The notes: generated by a model from the letters alone, not told the origin. A stretch of 21,294 nucleotides of DNA from RGIG4608 sp964534905 (GCA_964534905.1 CAZHPZ010000025.1:1-21294), one strand, 5' to 3'; positions 7,537-15,183 are shown, counted from the first letter of the stretch. Made by a program: numbers and translations.

Positions 7537-8229
7537 ATGTTTGATAAAGAAAAGCTTTTAGCTAATCTCAAAGCCAACAAAGCCGTATACATTACGGCAA
7601 TCTCAATTCTCCTTGTGATGATTATGATCGTCGCAGCAGTTGCCGCAACCAACAGAAACAAGCAACAGCCGACAACCACCGAGCCGACGCCTAATGCCAC
7701 GACAACGACGACGAAGCCAAAGGATGATCCGACGAGCGACGTTGGAACGAAGCTTCCGAGCTTCTCTCTGCCTGTGTCAGGTAAGCTTTCTGCCGTCCAC
7801 GACAGTGAACTTCAGGTATTTTCGCCCACAATGGGAGATTACCGTGTGCATCTCGGAATAGATGTTCTTGCAACGGAGGACGCTCCCGTTTACGCCGCGG
7901 CAGACGGAACGGTAGCGCAGATTTGGGAAGATGTTAGAATGGGGCAGTGTATTGCCATTAAGCACAGCGGAGACGCGGTCAGCATTTATAAAAACGTGTC
8001 TGCGGACTTCCCCGAGGGTATAATCGAGGGTGCTACGGTAAAACGCGGTCAGCAGATAGCTACCGTCGGCTCAAGTGCGATGGTTGAGATAGGAGAGGAG
8101 CCTCATCTTCATTTTGAGATGACCGTAGGCGGCCTTTCGGTCGATCCTCTTGAATATTTCACCGCTAAGGATGTGGAAACGCTCCGTAAGGATACCGCAT
8201 ACGAGGAAAGTGCAAGCACGGATAAGTGA
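7537..8229 (+). CDS. Membrane-anchored M23 (LytM) endopeptidase, SpoIIQ-like
   Basis: 230 residues: a short cytoplasmic N-terminus, one transmembrane helix (about 17-38), a Thr/Pro-rich linker (about 44-70), then an M23 domain (about 80-205). The zinc ligands are intact: His105 and Asp109 in HLGID, and His192 in PHLHFE with His190 as the catalytic His. A functional peptidoglycan endopeptidase is therefore expected. Bacillus SpoIIQ has lost a zinc ligand, whereas clostridial SpoIIQ proteins generally keep them. Topology and length match SpoIIQ, the forespore half of the Q-AH channel, and a sigma-F-like promoter lies upstream. A vegetative cell-wall hydrolase remains possible, because the spoIIIA partner genes are not in this window. 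Confidence 0.85.
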   Translation: MFDKEKLLANLKANKAVYITAISILLVMIMIVAAVAATNRNKQQPTTTEPTPNATTTTTKPKDDPTSDVGTKLPSFSLPVSGKLSAVHDSELQVFSPTMGDYRVHLGIDVLATEDAPVYAAADGTVAQIWEDVRMGQCIAIKHSGDAVSIYKNVSADFPEGIIEGATVKRGQQIATVGSSAMVEIGEEPHLHFEMTVGGLSVDPLEYFTAKDVETLRKDTAYEESASTDK

Positions 8230-8233
8230 TAAT

Positions 8234-8260
8234 AAAAAAGCGCCATACGGCGCTTTTTTT
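8234..8260 (+). terminator. Bidirectional intrinsic terminator
   Basis: AAAAAAGCGCC (8234-8244)/GGCGCTTTTTT (8249-8259) around a 4-base loop. The flanking A- and T-runs let it work on both strands, ending the M23 gene (+) and the putative zinc-ribbon gene (-), whose stop codon touches it. Confidence 0.88.
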
Positions 8261-8345
8261 AATTATCTTTTTCTTCGCAACAATTTATGCAATAATCCGC
8301 ATTGTTGGGATTTTTTGCACCGCATTTTAAACAAACGGTTTTCAT
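8259..8345 (-). CDS. Possible zinc-ribbon microprotein
   Basis: A minus-strand ORF of 28 codons with the pattern CLKCG-x9-YCINC, a classic two-knuckle zinc ribbon, ending at a bidirectional terminator. The frame stays open upstream. In-frame ATG (8363) and GTG (8417) codons would add a hydrophobic, Cys-rich N-terminus (up to 52 residues). None of the starts has a good ribosome binding site, and a GCATAG/CTATGC inverted repeat (8360-8377) covers the ATG at 8363. It may be a real small gene or the remnant of a larger zinc-ribbon membrane protein. The rest of the 343-bp gap between the M23 and ABC genes is AT-rich and holds only the ABC promoter. Confidence 0.45.
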   Translation of the reverse strand: MKTVCLKCGAKNPNNADYCINCCEEKDN

Positions 8346-8518
8346 TCGAAGGTGACAGAGCATAGTTATACCTATGCAAAAAATACCGATATGACAATTA
8401 TTAAGTTCGTTTGGCACTTTTTATTATATAATTTTTATGTCATTTAACTAATTGTGCATAAAAATATAACTCTATTAAATTATTTTTACGGAAAGAATAT
8501 AAATTTTTTCTTTGTCTA

Positions 8519-8547
8519 TTGAAAAAATAAACAATTTGTGCTATTCT
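8519..8547 (+). promoter_or_regulatory. Candidate sigma-A promoter of the ABC transporter gene
   Basis: TTGAAA (8519-8524), 17 bases, TATTCT (8542-8547), with TGC before the -10 box (extended -10). It lies 25 bases before the ATG, giving a very short leader that contains the GGGAGG ribosome binding site. Confidence 0.65.
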
Positions 8548-8572
8548 ATAAAATGATGCGGGAGGTAGAAAA

Positions 8573-10198
8573 ATGAGATTGATTCTTCAATATTTTCGCA
8601 GGGCGGTTCGTTCGCTTCCAAAGCTTTTTGCAATATCCATGTTCATGGCAATATTTTTAACAGGCTTGGACGTAATAATGCCATGGTTGCTCCGTATTTA
8701 TTTAAATATTCTTACGGAACTGAACAGTTATTATTTTCTTGCGATTGGAATAGCATTCTTTGCGCTATATCTATTAGTCAAAGTCTTGGTAAAAACAAGG
8801 TGGTATGTATCACTTGACCGTTTTGGCGGGAAATATATCGAAAAGTTGTCGTTACAATTAGAGGATTCCTTGGCAATCACTTACTATTCGGAAATAGAAA
8901 AAGTCGGTCCTTCCATAACGAGAAATATTCTTTTTTCCGACGTTCTTAATATGTTCCGCGTAATCGGTCACCATGTTCCGTCAATGTTAAGTGCAATTAT
9001 CGTAATCATTGCTTGCATCGCTGTCACATCTGTTCATAGTATTACGACAAGCATATATATCTTTTGTGCGGCGCTGATGGGTTTTGCCATCTCTTGGTTT
9101 AGCAGAAAAATCATCGCAAAATATGCCGGCAATACGAACGCAAAATTAAAACAGCACGACAGCTGGTGCGCACAATTCGTGGAATTGCTTCCATTGATTC
9201 AAAATCATAACATTATAAATTATTATAAATCCAAAACAAGCACTAATTTAAACGAATTTGTAGAAACCGCCGTTGCCGAAGATCAAAAGTCAATTTTTTG
9301 GTCAGGACTTTCAGGTGCCTATCATACATTGTTTTCTCTCTCGCTGTCTGCAATGTTGGCTCTTCCTATTTCCGGAAACTCTATTCCGGATTTGATTTTC
9401 TATACAATGGTTGCAGATATAGTAATGGAACAATCTCAAAAAATAGAAATGATGATACAGCAAATTATGAAGCAAAGGATTAGCTTTGTTCACGTTGATA
9501 AACTACTGAATTTAACATATCGCACAGGTACATCCACAGTAAATCGCATTGATAAAATCGATTTTGTTGACGTTGACTATACATACAGTAATGGACTTAC
9601 AGCACTGAATAATGTATCCTGTAAAATTGAAAAAGGCGATTTTGTTCGATTGGTTGGAGCAAACGGAAGCGGCAAATCAACATTTATTAAATTGTTAATG
9701 GGAATCTATCGTTGCTCTGACGGAAAAATTCTTCTTAACGGAGCAACAATCGAGAACTTATCTAAAGAAAGCATTAATAATCAAATCTTATACATCGATC
9801 AAGATGAGCAACTCTTAGATGAAAGCTTCAAATATTATCTTGAACTTATAACATCTAAGAATATTGATCCGGCAAAATATTCGGATTTATGTGCACAAAT
9901 ATCCCTTGTTGACGACGGTCGTACCATTCAAAGAAACGGTAAATCTTTATCCGCAGGACAACGAAAAAAGTTGTTACTGTTAAAGTTCCTTTTGGGCTTA
10001 GAAACGGCATCGGTTCTGATATTGGATGAAATAACCGCGGGATTGGATGTGGAAACAATCGAGCAAGTATATGCACAGTTAAAAAGGATTGCGGAAAGCG
10101 CTGAAAAAATAATATTTGTAATCGATCACAATGCCCCGAGTGATCTGGGCTTTACGCATACCATTCGATTTTTAAACGGTACAATAAAATTCGATTGA
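8573..10198 (+). CDS. ABC transporter half-molecule, exporter type (membrane domain fused to ATPase)
   Basis: 541 residues. The N-terminal membrane domain (about 1-310) has roughly five to six hydrophobic segments (about 17-40, 52-75, 135-155, 160-180, 250-275). The ATPase domain (about 330-541) is complete: Walker A GANGSGKST (362-370), signature LSAGQ (459-463), Walker B LILDE (Asp485, Glu486), D-loop GLD and an H-loop His in VIDHN. It should act as a homodimer, or with a missing partner, exporting peptide, lipid or drug; the substrate cannot be read. The membrane domain is weakly conserved and does not match a named exporter that I recognise. The gene is clearly more AT-rich than its neighbours and stands alone between terminators, which suggests horizontal acquisition. 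Confidence 0.9.
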   Translation: MRLILQYFRRAVRSLPKLFAISMFMAIFLTGLDVIMPWLLRIYLNILTELNSYYFLAIGIAFFALYLLVKVLVKTRWYVSLDRFGGKYIEKLSLQLEDSLAITYYSEIEKVGPSITRNILFSDVLNMFRVIGHHVPSMLSAIIVIIACIAVTSVHSITTSIYIFCAALMGFAISWFSRKIIAKYAGNTNAKLKQHDSWCAQFVELLPLIQNHNIINYYKSKTSTNLNEFVETAVAEDQKSIFWSGLSGAYHTLFSLSLSAMLALPISGNSIPDLIFYTMVADIVMEQSQKIEMMIQQIMKQRISFVHVDKLLNLTYRTGTSTVNRIDKIDFVDVDYTYSNGLTALNNVSCKIEKGDFVRLVGANGSGKSTFIKLLMGIYRCSDGKILLNGATIENLSKESINNQILYIDQDEQLLDESFKYYLELITSKNIDPAKYSDLCAQISLVDDGRTIQRNGKSLSAGQRKKLLLLKFLLGLETASVLILDEITAGLDVETIEQVYAQLKRIAESAEKIIFVIDHNAPSDLGFTHTIRFLNGTIKFD

Positions 10199-10230
10199 TA
10201 ACATTATAGAAAACAATTCATCAAAAATAC

Positions 10231-10273
10231 ACAGAGCGTTTTATCAATAAGATTAGAACGCTTTGTTCTTTTT
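10231..10273 (+). terminator. Intrinsic terminator after the ABC gene
   Basis: ACAGAGCGTT (10231-10240) pairs with AACGCTTTGT (10257-10266), ten pairs including one G-U, followed by TCTTTTT. On the minus strand a run of five T residues also follows the stem. Confidence 0.82.
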
Positions 10274-10328
10274 GTGTACATGCACTGCATTTGTTTATCA
10301 TTATTCAATTTCTTACTAAAGGAATTAT

Positions 10329-10371
10329 ATCACAAATTTTCAATCTCGTTTATGATTTAATCACAAATTTT
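10329..10371. repeat. 12-bp direct repeat with embedded Crp/Fnr-like palindrome
   Basis: ATCACAAATTTT occurs at 10329-10340 and 10360-10371, exactly 31 bp apart (about three helical turns). The second copy forms an inverted repeat with the sequence before it, TTTATGAT-TTA-ATCACAAA (10349-10367, one mismatch). It lies in the AT-rich gap between the convergent ABC and serpin genes, where no operator would be expected. Confidence 0.5.
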
Positions 10372-10419
10372 ATTATCATTCTAAAAAATCTGAAATATTT
10401 ATTGACTTTTTCATTATGC

Positions 10420-10444
10420 AAAAAGCTCCCCTCGGGGAGCTTTT
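10420..10444 (-). terminator. Intrinsic terminator of the sigma/anti-sigma/serpin operon
   Basis: GCTCCCC/GGGGAGC core with flanking A and T runs (10420-10444). On the minus strand the stem is followed by five T residues. It begins 6 bases past the serpin stop codon. Confidence 0.85.
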
Positions 10445-10450
10445 AATGTA

Positions 10451-11770
10451 TTACTTTATGTTGTTTATAACACCGGAGAAGAGAATTGTGCCGTACGAAT
10501 CGGCAAGAATAAAGCCGAATGCTTTATCGACTGTGAAATCCTCGTAAACCGAGACGTATTCACCGGGACCTGCAGTGCCACACACCGGCATAACGGTAAT
10601 TGCCGCCCCCTCAATGCCTTTTTTATCTACTGTCAGGCTGGTACGGTGAATAACGCTTTGACAGTATGCGTCACCCTCAAAAACATTTGAAACATCACAT
10701 TTGTCGGGGTTAAAGAAGAGATTTATGCCGAAATCCTCGGTAAGTGTGGATTTAATATCCTTGTTGAATTCCGCTTTAAACTCGGGAAATAAAACGCGAG
10801 TGTAATATTCCTCAAGCTTTTCATCGTCTCTGAAATTCCAATCGCTACGTTCCAATGTGCTTTTAATATTGTCGCTCGTCATAATTTCCGAGGCGGTATG
10901 ATTATCGTCGGGAACCAAAAAATAGATTTTAAAGCCGTGCTCGGTGGTTGTGAAAAAGCTTGTGTGATCATCGGCTACGTGTGCTTTTCCACAGCTGTAA
11001 TAGCCCTGAAGCAGTTTTGTTGAGCTTTCGGAACCGTCTGCTGCCTTGAATTTATAGGATTCCGCGGTGAATTCGAGATTTTTGCCGGTTTCGTTCCAAA
11101 TTTCCTTAAGATAAAATGTGTTCATCAGGACGAAAACCGTATCGGGATCAAAATTGAAATCGCCCTTGATAAGGTCGTTGGTCTTATCTTTTATATAACT
11201 GTTTATGAGCCTTGACGCTTCATCATTCGCAAAGGAGGTCTTGAAGCTGTCGCAATTATAGTTGTTTGCAAGAGTGTCAATGCCCGACTGAACGTATTTC
11301 AGATTTTTATCTATCCAAAGAGAATTTGTAAGATTTTCATATGCATCGGTTTGCTCAAGACCTACGGCACTGAGAGATTTGAATTCCCGGTTGCAAAAGG
11401 CATAGAGCTGTTTTGTATAGAGGCTTACCTCCTCGTATGTCACTCCTACTGCGTCAAGAATCTCGGATCTGGTATCTCCGCTCGCACATTCGCAAGCGAG
11501 GGCAAGAGCCATATATACCGATATCGGAGATATTACGGTGTTTTCGCTTTCGCCGTATTTAGCTATCAGCTTTTCACTGAGCTCTGACGAAAAAATTCTG
11601 ACCTTGGAGAGAAATTCCTTGTAGGAATCGTTTTGGTAATAGTCGGAGTATTTAACGCTCATTTTCTCCGCCGCTTTTCCTATTTGATTGTTATTCAGCG
11701 TAAAAGCGGTGCATGAGCAGGTAAGTGCGCAGAGCACGAATACCAGAGCTATACAGATAATTCTTTTCAT
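10451..11770 (-). CDS. Secreted serpin (serine protease inhibitor family I4), likely lipoprotein
   Basis: 439 residues. A signal sequence (1-20) has a hydrophobic core ending LTCSC, a plausible but non-canonical lipobox with Cys20. The serpin fold then covers about 50-439, with landmarks NTVISPISVYMALALA (helix B), NSLWIDKN, LMNTFYLKEIW, RVLFPEFKAEF and the C-terminal FTVDKAFGFILADSYGTILF. The reactive-centre loop hinge starts at Gly385 (GIEGAAIT), so it is probably inhibitory, although P14 is Ile and P12 is Gly. The loop is about seven residues longer than in alpha-1-antitrypsin; the scissile bond is probably near V-C-G-T-A (396-400). AAGGAG supports the start. It is the last gene of an ECF sigma/anti-sigma operon. 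Serpins are rare in bacteria and in gut species target host or competitor proteases; the target here is unknown. Confidence 0.94.
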   Translation of the reverse strand: MKRIICIALVFVLCALTCSCTAFTLNNNQIGKAAEKMSVKYSDYYQNDSYKEFLSKVRIFSSELSEKLIAKYGESENTVISPISVYMALALACECASGDTRSEILDAVGVTYEEVSLYTKQLYAFCNREFKSLSAVGLEQTDAYENLTNSLWIDKNLKYVQSGIDTLANNYNCDSFKTSFANDEASRLINSYIKDKTNDLIKGDFNFDPDTVFVLMNTFYLKEIWNETGKNLEFTAESYKFKAADGSESSTKLLQGYYSCGKAHVADDHTSFFTTTEHGFKIYFLVPDDNHTASEIMTSDNIKSTLERSDWNFRDDEKLEEYYTRVLFPEFKAEFNKDIKSTLTEDFGINLFFNPDKCDVSNVFEGDAYCQSVIHRTSLTVDKKGIEGAAITVMPVCGTAGPGEYVSVYEDFTVDKAFGFILADSYGTILFSGVINNIK

Positions 11771-11785
11771 TTGGGTATCTCCTTT

Positions 11786-12301
11786 TTATTCTGAATTTTT
11801 TGTCGCCTTGTAATATCCGCCGTCTATTTCTACTGCGAGCGAGCCGTCGGGCAAAGAGAATACATTCGATTCGATTGTAGGTGCGGATTGTCCGTCCTCA
11901 GTGAGCATTACAATGCCAAGATATACCGCATCCTGCTTGATCGGAATTTTGTCATTTGCATAGACGGTATAGCTTTCTCCGTCATATACAAAGGTGTAGG
12001 ATAAATCGGTTCCCGGGCACATAGTGCCGTTTTGAGGCTCCTTTTCCGTTGTTACTGTTCCCATTCCGGGTGGGATAGCAGAGTCGTTGCCATTGCCGTC
12101 GTCAGATGGCGGAGTGTATAGGTTGATTGCCGCCGTGAATATGATGACAAGGACACAGATGCATGCAGCTCCTCTTGCGTATTTTACGAGCGTGCGGCGC
12201 TTTTTAACATTTCTTCGCAGTCGATCTTCCTCTGATATAAATTCATCTATTATATCCGAATCTACGAGATTGAGAGCCTTGACAAATTGTTCCTTGTTCA
12301 T
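11786..12301 (-). CDS. Probable anti-sigma factor, single-span membrane protein
   Basis: 171 residues. A charged cytoplasmic N-terminus (1-41) begins MNKEQFVKALNLVDSDIIDEF, a pattern seen in putative anti-sigma factors encoded next to ECF genes in Clostridia. One transmembrane helix follows (about 43-61), then an extracytoplasmic domain (about 62-171) with a Gly/Pro-rich linker and a beta-rich SYTFVYDGESYTVYAND segment. I see no zinc-binding HxxxCxxC motif, so this is not a classical ZAS-type anti-sigma factor. Its start codon overlaps the sigma gene stop by 4 bp (ATGA), implying translational coupling, and the serpin gene starts 15 bp downstream. The anti-sigma role is inferred from topology and position. 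Confidence 0.72.
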   Translation of the reverse strand: MNKEQFVKALNLVDSDIIDEFISEEDRLRRNVKKRRTLVKYARGAACICVLVIIFTAAINLYTPPSDDGNGNDSAIPPGMGTVTTEKEPQNGTMCPGTDLSYTFVYDGESYTVYANDKIPIKQDAVYLGIVMLTEDGQSAPTIESNVFSLPDGSLAVEIDGGYYKATKNSE

Positions 12302-12882
12302 ATTTTATACCCCGCATCTTTAAGAGTTTCCGAAAGCCCCGACTTTATAGCTTCTATATCCTTGTTTACCGTTGAACGGCTCACACCGAGCTCCTCTGCT
12401 ATTTTGTCGATGGGCTTTGAAACATAGTATCTGCTCATAAAAATATATCTTCTTCTGCGAGAGAGGGAGCGTATGTAATCGCTGATGATACGTGCCAATT
12501 CCTCGGATGTGCTCTCATCGTAACCGTTTGCTCCTATTGCGCCCTCAATTTCGTCGAGTGATTGCGTCATATTTGACGGCACTCTTTTGGCGGCAGAGCG
12601 AAATGTGTATTTGTTAATTGCACTTCTTCGGATAATCGTTGTGAGAAATGCTTTGAAAACATTCGGACGCTCGGGCGGAATTGCATTCCATGCACCGAGG
12701 TATGTGTCATTGAGGCATTCCTCGCAGTCCTTTCTGTCGGACAGAATGTTGTATGCCACGCTCATCAGGTATTTTCGGTATTTTATATCGGTTTCATCTA
12801 TAGCTTTTTCGTCTCGTTTCCAAAATAGCTCGATTATACCATCGTCGGAGAGGGGTTCTCTCTCTTTTTTTAAAAATATCAT
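12298..12882 (-). CDS. RNA polymerase sigma factor, ECF (sigma-70) family
   Basis: 194 residues. Region 2 (about 20-90) contains YLMSVAYNILSDRKDCEECLNDTYLGAWNAIPPERP, including the DCEECLNDTYLGAW core that binds the polymerase clamp. Region 4 (about 135-190) contains a helix-turn-helix, KPIDKIAEELGVSRSTVNKDIEAIKSGL. There is no region 1.1 or 3, as expected for ECF sigmas. AAGGAG lies before the ATG. It heads a three-gene operon with a membrane protein (likely its anti-sigma) and a serpin, so the serpin is probably induced by an envelope signal. I could not identify an autoregulatory promoter with confidence in the roughly 75 bp upstream. Confidence 0.9.
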   Translation of the reverse strand: MIFLKKEREPLSDDGIIELFWKRDEKAIDETDIKYRKYLMSVAYNILSDRKDCEECLNDTYLGAWNAIPPERPNVFKAFLTTIIRRSAINKYTFRSAAKRVPSNMTQSLDEIEGAIGANGYDESTSEELARIISDYIRSLSRRRRYIFMSRYYVSKPIDKIAEELGVSRSTVNKDIEAIKSGLSETLKDAGYKI

Positions 12883-12957
12883 AGGTCCTCTCCTTGTCCT
12901 TTCATTAATATAAGTCAGAATTTATTTGCAAAAGTGTAAAATAAAATACGATTTTTT

Positions 12958-12982
12958 AAAAAATCTCCCGTGGGTGGGAGAT
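12958..12982 (-). terminator. Intrinsic terminator of the MATE-VTT operon
   Basis: On the minus strand, ATCTCCC (12982-12976) pairs with GGGAGAT (12969-12963) around a 6-base loop and is followed by six T residues. It lies 3 bp beyond the VTT gene stop codon and insulates the sigma operon downstream on the same strand. Confidence 0.85.
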
Positions 12983-12985
12983 CTT

Positions 12986-13687
12986 TTATTTGTTTGTCGG
13001 GCTTTCCGATTTGTTACCGTCCCTCTTTGCACGTTTTTTCTTGAAATACAGCGTCATAACGGCTACCATTATGCAGTCGATGACTATTGCACCCCAAAAT
13101 ATCGGAGATTTTACGGATTCTATAAGGTCAAGATCCTTGCCGAGAATGATATAGCTTACGGCGCTCGGAGCAAGTGCGATGAGACTGCTTATGAGATAAG
13201 GAAAGTAAGAAAGTCCGGCAGATCCGAAAAGAAGTCCGAGAGCTTCGTTTGAAAGATTCATTGCACGCAGGGTAAAGCTCAGTAAGAATAGATTATCGGT
13301 CATTTCGTAATAGGGACGTGCTTTCGGAAATTTGTTGAGTATTCTTTGAATCCAGTCGTCCTTTGTGAGTCTTCCGGTGAAATAGGGCACGGAGATGTTG
13401 ACGACGGTTCCGAGAATTACCGTAACGAGTGCCGCGGGAAAGGGAAGAAGAGCCATAGCGCTTATCGCTATGACGGCATATGGTACGAACACCACAAATC
13501 CCTTGATAACGAATGCGGCTATTACAGCTATCGAAGTGAGAATGTAATTATCCTTTGTGATTTTTATGAAATCCGCTATGCTGAATCCGCCGTGAGTGAT
13601 TTTGAATATGAGAAATGCAAGGACGCAAAGTCCCATAATGCTTACGGGCAAATATTGCTTTACTTTGGAAAAATTCAATTTTGACAT
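12986..13687 (-). CDS. VTT-domain (TVP38/TMEM64, DedA-like) integral membrane protein
   Basis: 233 residues with about five to six membrane segments (about 14-28, 48-68, 72-98, 135-155, 160-182, 195-215) and a lysine-rich C-terminal tail. The region FVVFVPYAVIAISAMALLPFPAALVTVILGTVVNISVPYFTGR matches the VTT (SNARE-associated Golgi protein) domain with its re-entrant loop and G-x3-N pattern. Relatives are implicated in lipid scrambling or undecaprenyl-phosphate recycling; the activity of this protein is not known. Its ATG lies inside the end of the MATE gene (13-bp overlap, different frame) with AAGGA upstream, so translation is probably coupled. Confidence 0.9.
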   Translation of the reverse strand: MSKLNFSKVKQYLPVSIMGLCVLAFLIFKITHGGFSIADFIKITKDNYILTSIAVIAAFVIKGFVVFVPYAVIAISAMALLPFPAALVTVILGTVVNISVPYFTGRLTKDDWIQRILNKFPKARPYYEMTDNLFLLSFTLRAMNLSNEALGLLFGSAGLSYFPYLISSLIALAPSAVSYIILGKDLDLIESVKSPIFWGAIVIDCIMVAVMTLYFKKKRAKRDGNKSESPTNK

Positions 13688-15045
13688 ATTTCTTCCTTTG
13701 CCTGTGCCGTGGAGGGAGTCTTTTTCAAAAACATAATAAAGAACGGGAATGATATAAGTCCTGTGATTATATCGGATATGGGCTGTGCCATTATTATGCC
13801 GTCAAGCCCGAAAAATGTTCCCATAATCAGGAGTACGGGAATGAGCACCGCTCCCGAGCGCATTATAGCCATAAATGAAGCCATTGCCGCACGGCGTATG
13901 CTTTGATACAGCATATTTACCGAAACGGATATAGGCAGAAACCAAAGTCCGATTGATACGTATCTCAGGGCAGGAACTCCGATTTCAATAACTGCGGGGT
14001 CCTTTTGGAATATGGATACGATTTCCGGTGCGAGAATGAATCCTATGCTTGCAAGTGCACCGACTGACAAAATGCCGAATGCCATAAGAAATTTAATGCC
14101 CTTTTTGACTCTGTCGTATTCCTTAAGCTCGTAATTGAATGAGCTGAACGGCTGAAATCCCTGACCGATGCCGAGACCGACGCACATAACAAACGAAGAA
14201 TACTTCTGTACTATGCTCATAGCGGCTATCGGGGCATCTCCGAACGGCTTGATGAGATTGTTGAGCAATCCGTTCGATATGGATGTGAGTCCCTGACGTA
14301 TCAGCGACGGCAAACCCATTTTAAAGATGTTCAGATATACTCCGAGGCTTTTGGATATATATTTGATTGAAAGCTTGCTTTGCGCACGGGTAAGATACAT
14401 TATAAGAAGAATCGAAAAGCTTACTATCTGTGAGAGGGCGGTCGAAAGTCCGGCACCGTATACGCCCATATTGAATATTCTTATAAGAATGTAGTCGCCG
14501 AATATATTTATAATACCGCCCGCACCTATTCCGAACATTGCGTAAAAGGCGTTGCCCTCATAGCGCAGAACGTTATTTAAAACGAGCGAGCAGATCAGAA
14601 ACGGGCAGGAGATGAGTATCCACATTCCGTAGTCCTTGGCGTAGGGAAGAATTGTTTCCGTGCTTCCCAAAAAACGCAAGAACGGTTCTATAAATGCAAG
14701 TCCGAGTACGGTCATTAAAAGCCCTGCGATACCTCCCGAAAAAAATGCAGTCGAGATGTATTCGGATGCCTTGTCTATTCTTTTCTGAGCAAGATATTTC
14801 GCCACAAAGGTTCCGGCGCCGTGACCGAGCATAAATGCCACTGCCTGAATTATACATTGCAGGGTGAAAAGAATGCCGGTAGCACCCTGTGCGCTGTCTC
14901 CGAGTCCGCCGACGAAATACGTGTCTGCCATATTGTATATATTTGTGATCAGCATAGAAATTGTGGTCGGTATTCCGAGCGAGATGATTATTTTCGCCAC
15001 CGAGCCCTCTGTCATTTGCTTGTGATAAGCCTCAGATCTGTCCAT
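13675..15045 (-). CDS. MATE family efflux transporter
   Basis: 456 residues with twelve predicted membrane spans in two homologous halves. It starts with the cytoplasmic segment MTEGSVAKIIISLGIPTTISMLITNIYNMADTYFVG, typical of MepA/DinF-type MATE proteins, and the second half contains SLIRQGLTSISNGLLNN and GLGIGQGFQPF. MATE proteins export cationic drugs, metabolites or dyes in exchange for Na+ or H+. The substrate cannot be predicted. GGAGAG precedes the ATG, which lies below a near-consensus promoter. It forms an operon with the overlapping VTT gene. Confidence 0.95.
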   Translation of the reverse strand: MDRSEAYHKQMTEGSVAKIIISLGIPTTISMLITNIYNMADTYFVGGLGDSAQGATGILFTLQCIIQAVAFMLGHGAGTFVAKYLAQKRIDKASEYISTAFFSGGIAGLLMTVLGLAFIEPFLRFLGSTETILPYAKDYGMWILISCPFLICSLVLNNVLRYEGNAFYAMFGIGAGGIINIFGDYILIRIFNMGVYGAGLSTALSQIVSFSILLIMYLTRAQSKLSIKYISKSLGVYLNIFKMGLPSLIRQGLTSISNGLLNNLIKPFGDAPIAAMSIVQKYSSFVMCVGLGIGQGFQPFSSFNYELKEYDRVKKGIKFLMAFGILSVGALASIGFILAPEIVSIFQKDPAVIEIGVPALRYVSIGLWFLPISVSVNMLYQSIRRAAMASFMAIMRSGAVLIPVLLIMGTFFGLDGIIMAQPISDIITGLISFPFFIMFLKKTPSTAQAKEEICQN

Positions 15046-15075
15046 TTTTTCTCTCCGTTATATATTTCTAATCTT

Positions 15076-15104
15076 ATAATAGCACATATTTTATGTTTTG
15101 TCAA
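15076..15104 (-). promoter_or_regulatory. Sigma-A promoter of the MATE-VTT operon
   Basis: On the minus strand: TTGACA (15104-15099), 17 bases, TATTAT (15081-15076), with TGC before the -10 box (extended -10). Confidence 0.86.
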
Positions 15105-15122
15105 AGTGTATGAAAGTTTTTG

Positions 15123-15151
15123 TTGATTTTTTGAAGAAATTATGATATCAT
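15123..15151 (+). promoter_or_regulatory. Sigma-A promoter of dut
   Basis: TTGATT (15123-15128), 17 bases, TATCAT (15146-15151), with TGA before the -10 box (extended -10). The -35 boxes of the divergent dut and MATE promoters are only 18 bp apart. Confidence 0.75.
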
Positions 15152-15183
15152 AGTTCTATATCGGAGAGTTGCGGAGGCAAAAA

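Noticed and set aside
8553..8576. Seven-codon upstream ORF whose stop overlaps the ABC start (ATGA)
   Set aside because: It uses the ribosome binding site of the ABC gene as coding sequence and has no site of its own. Probably chance.
10227..10306. Minus-strand 26-codon peptide frame in the ABC/serpin gap
   Set aside because: No ribosome binding site and no recognisable motif. If the region is transcribed, a non-coding RNA is more likely.
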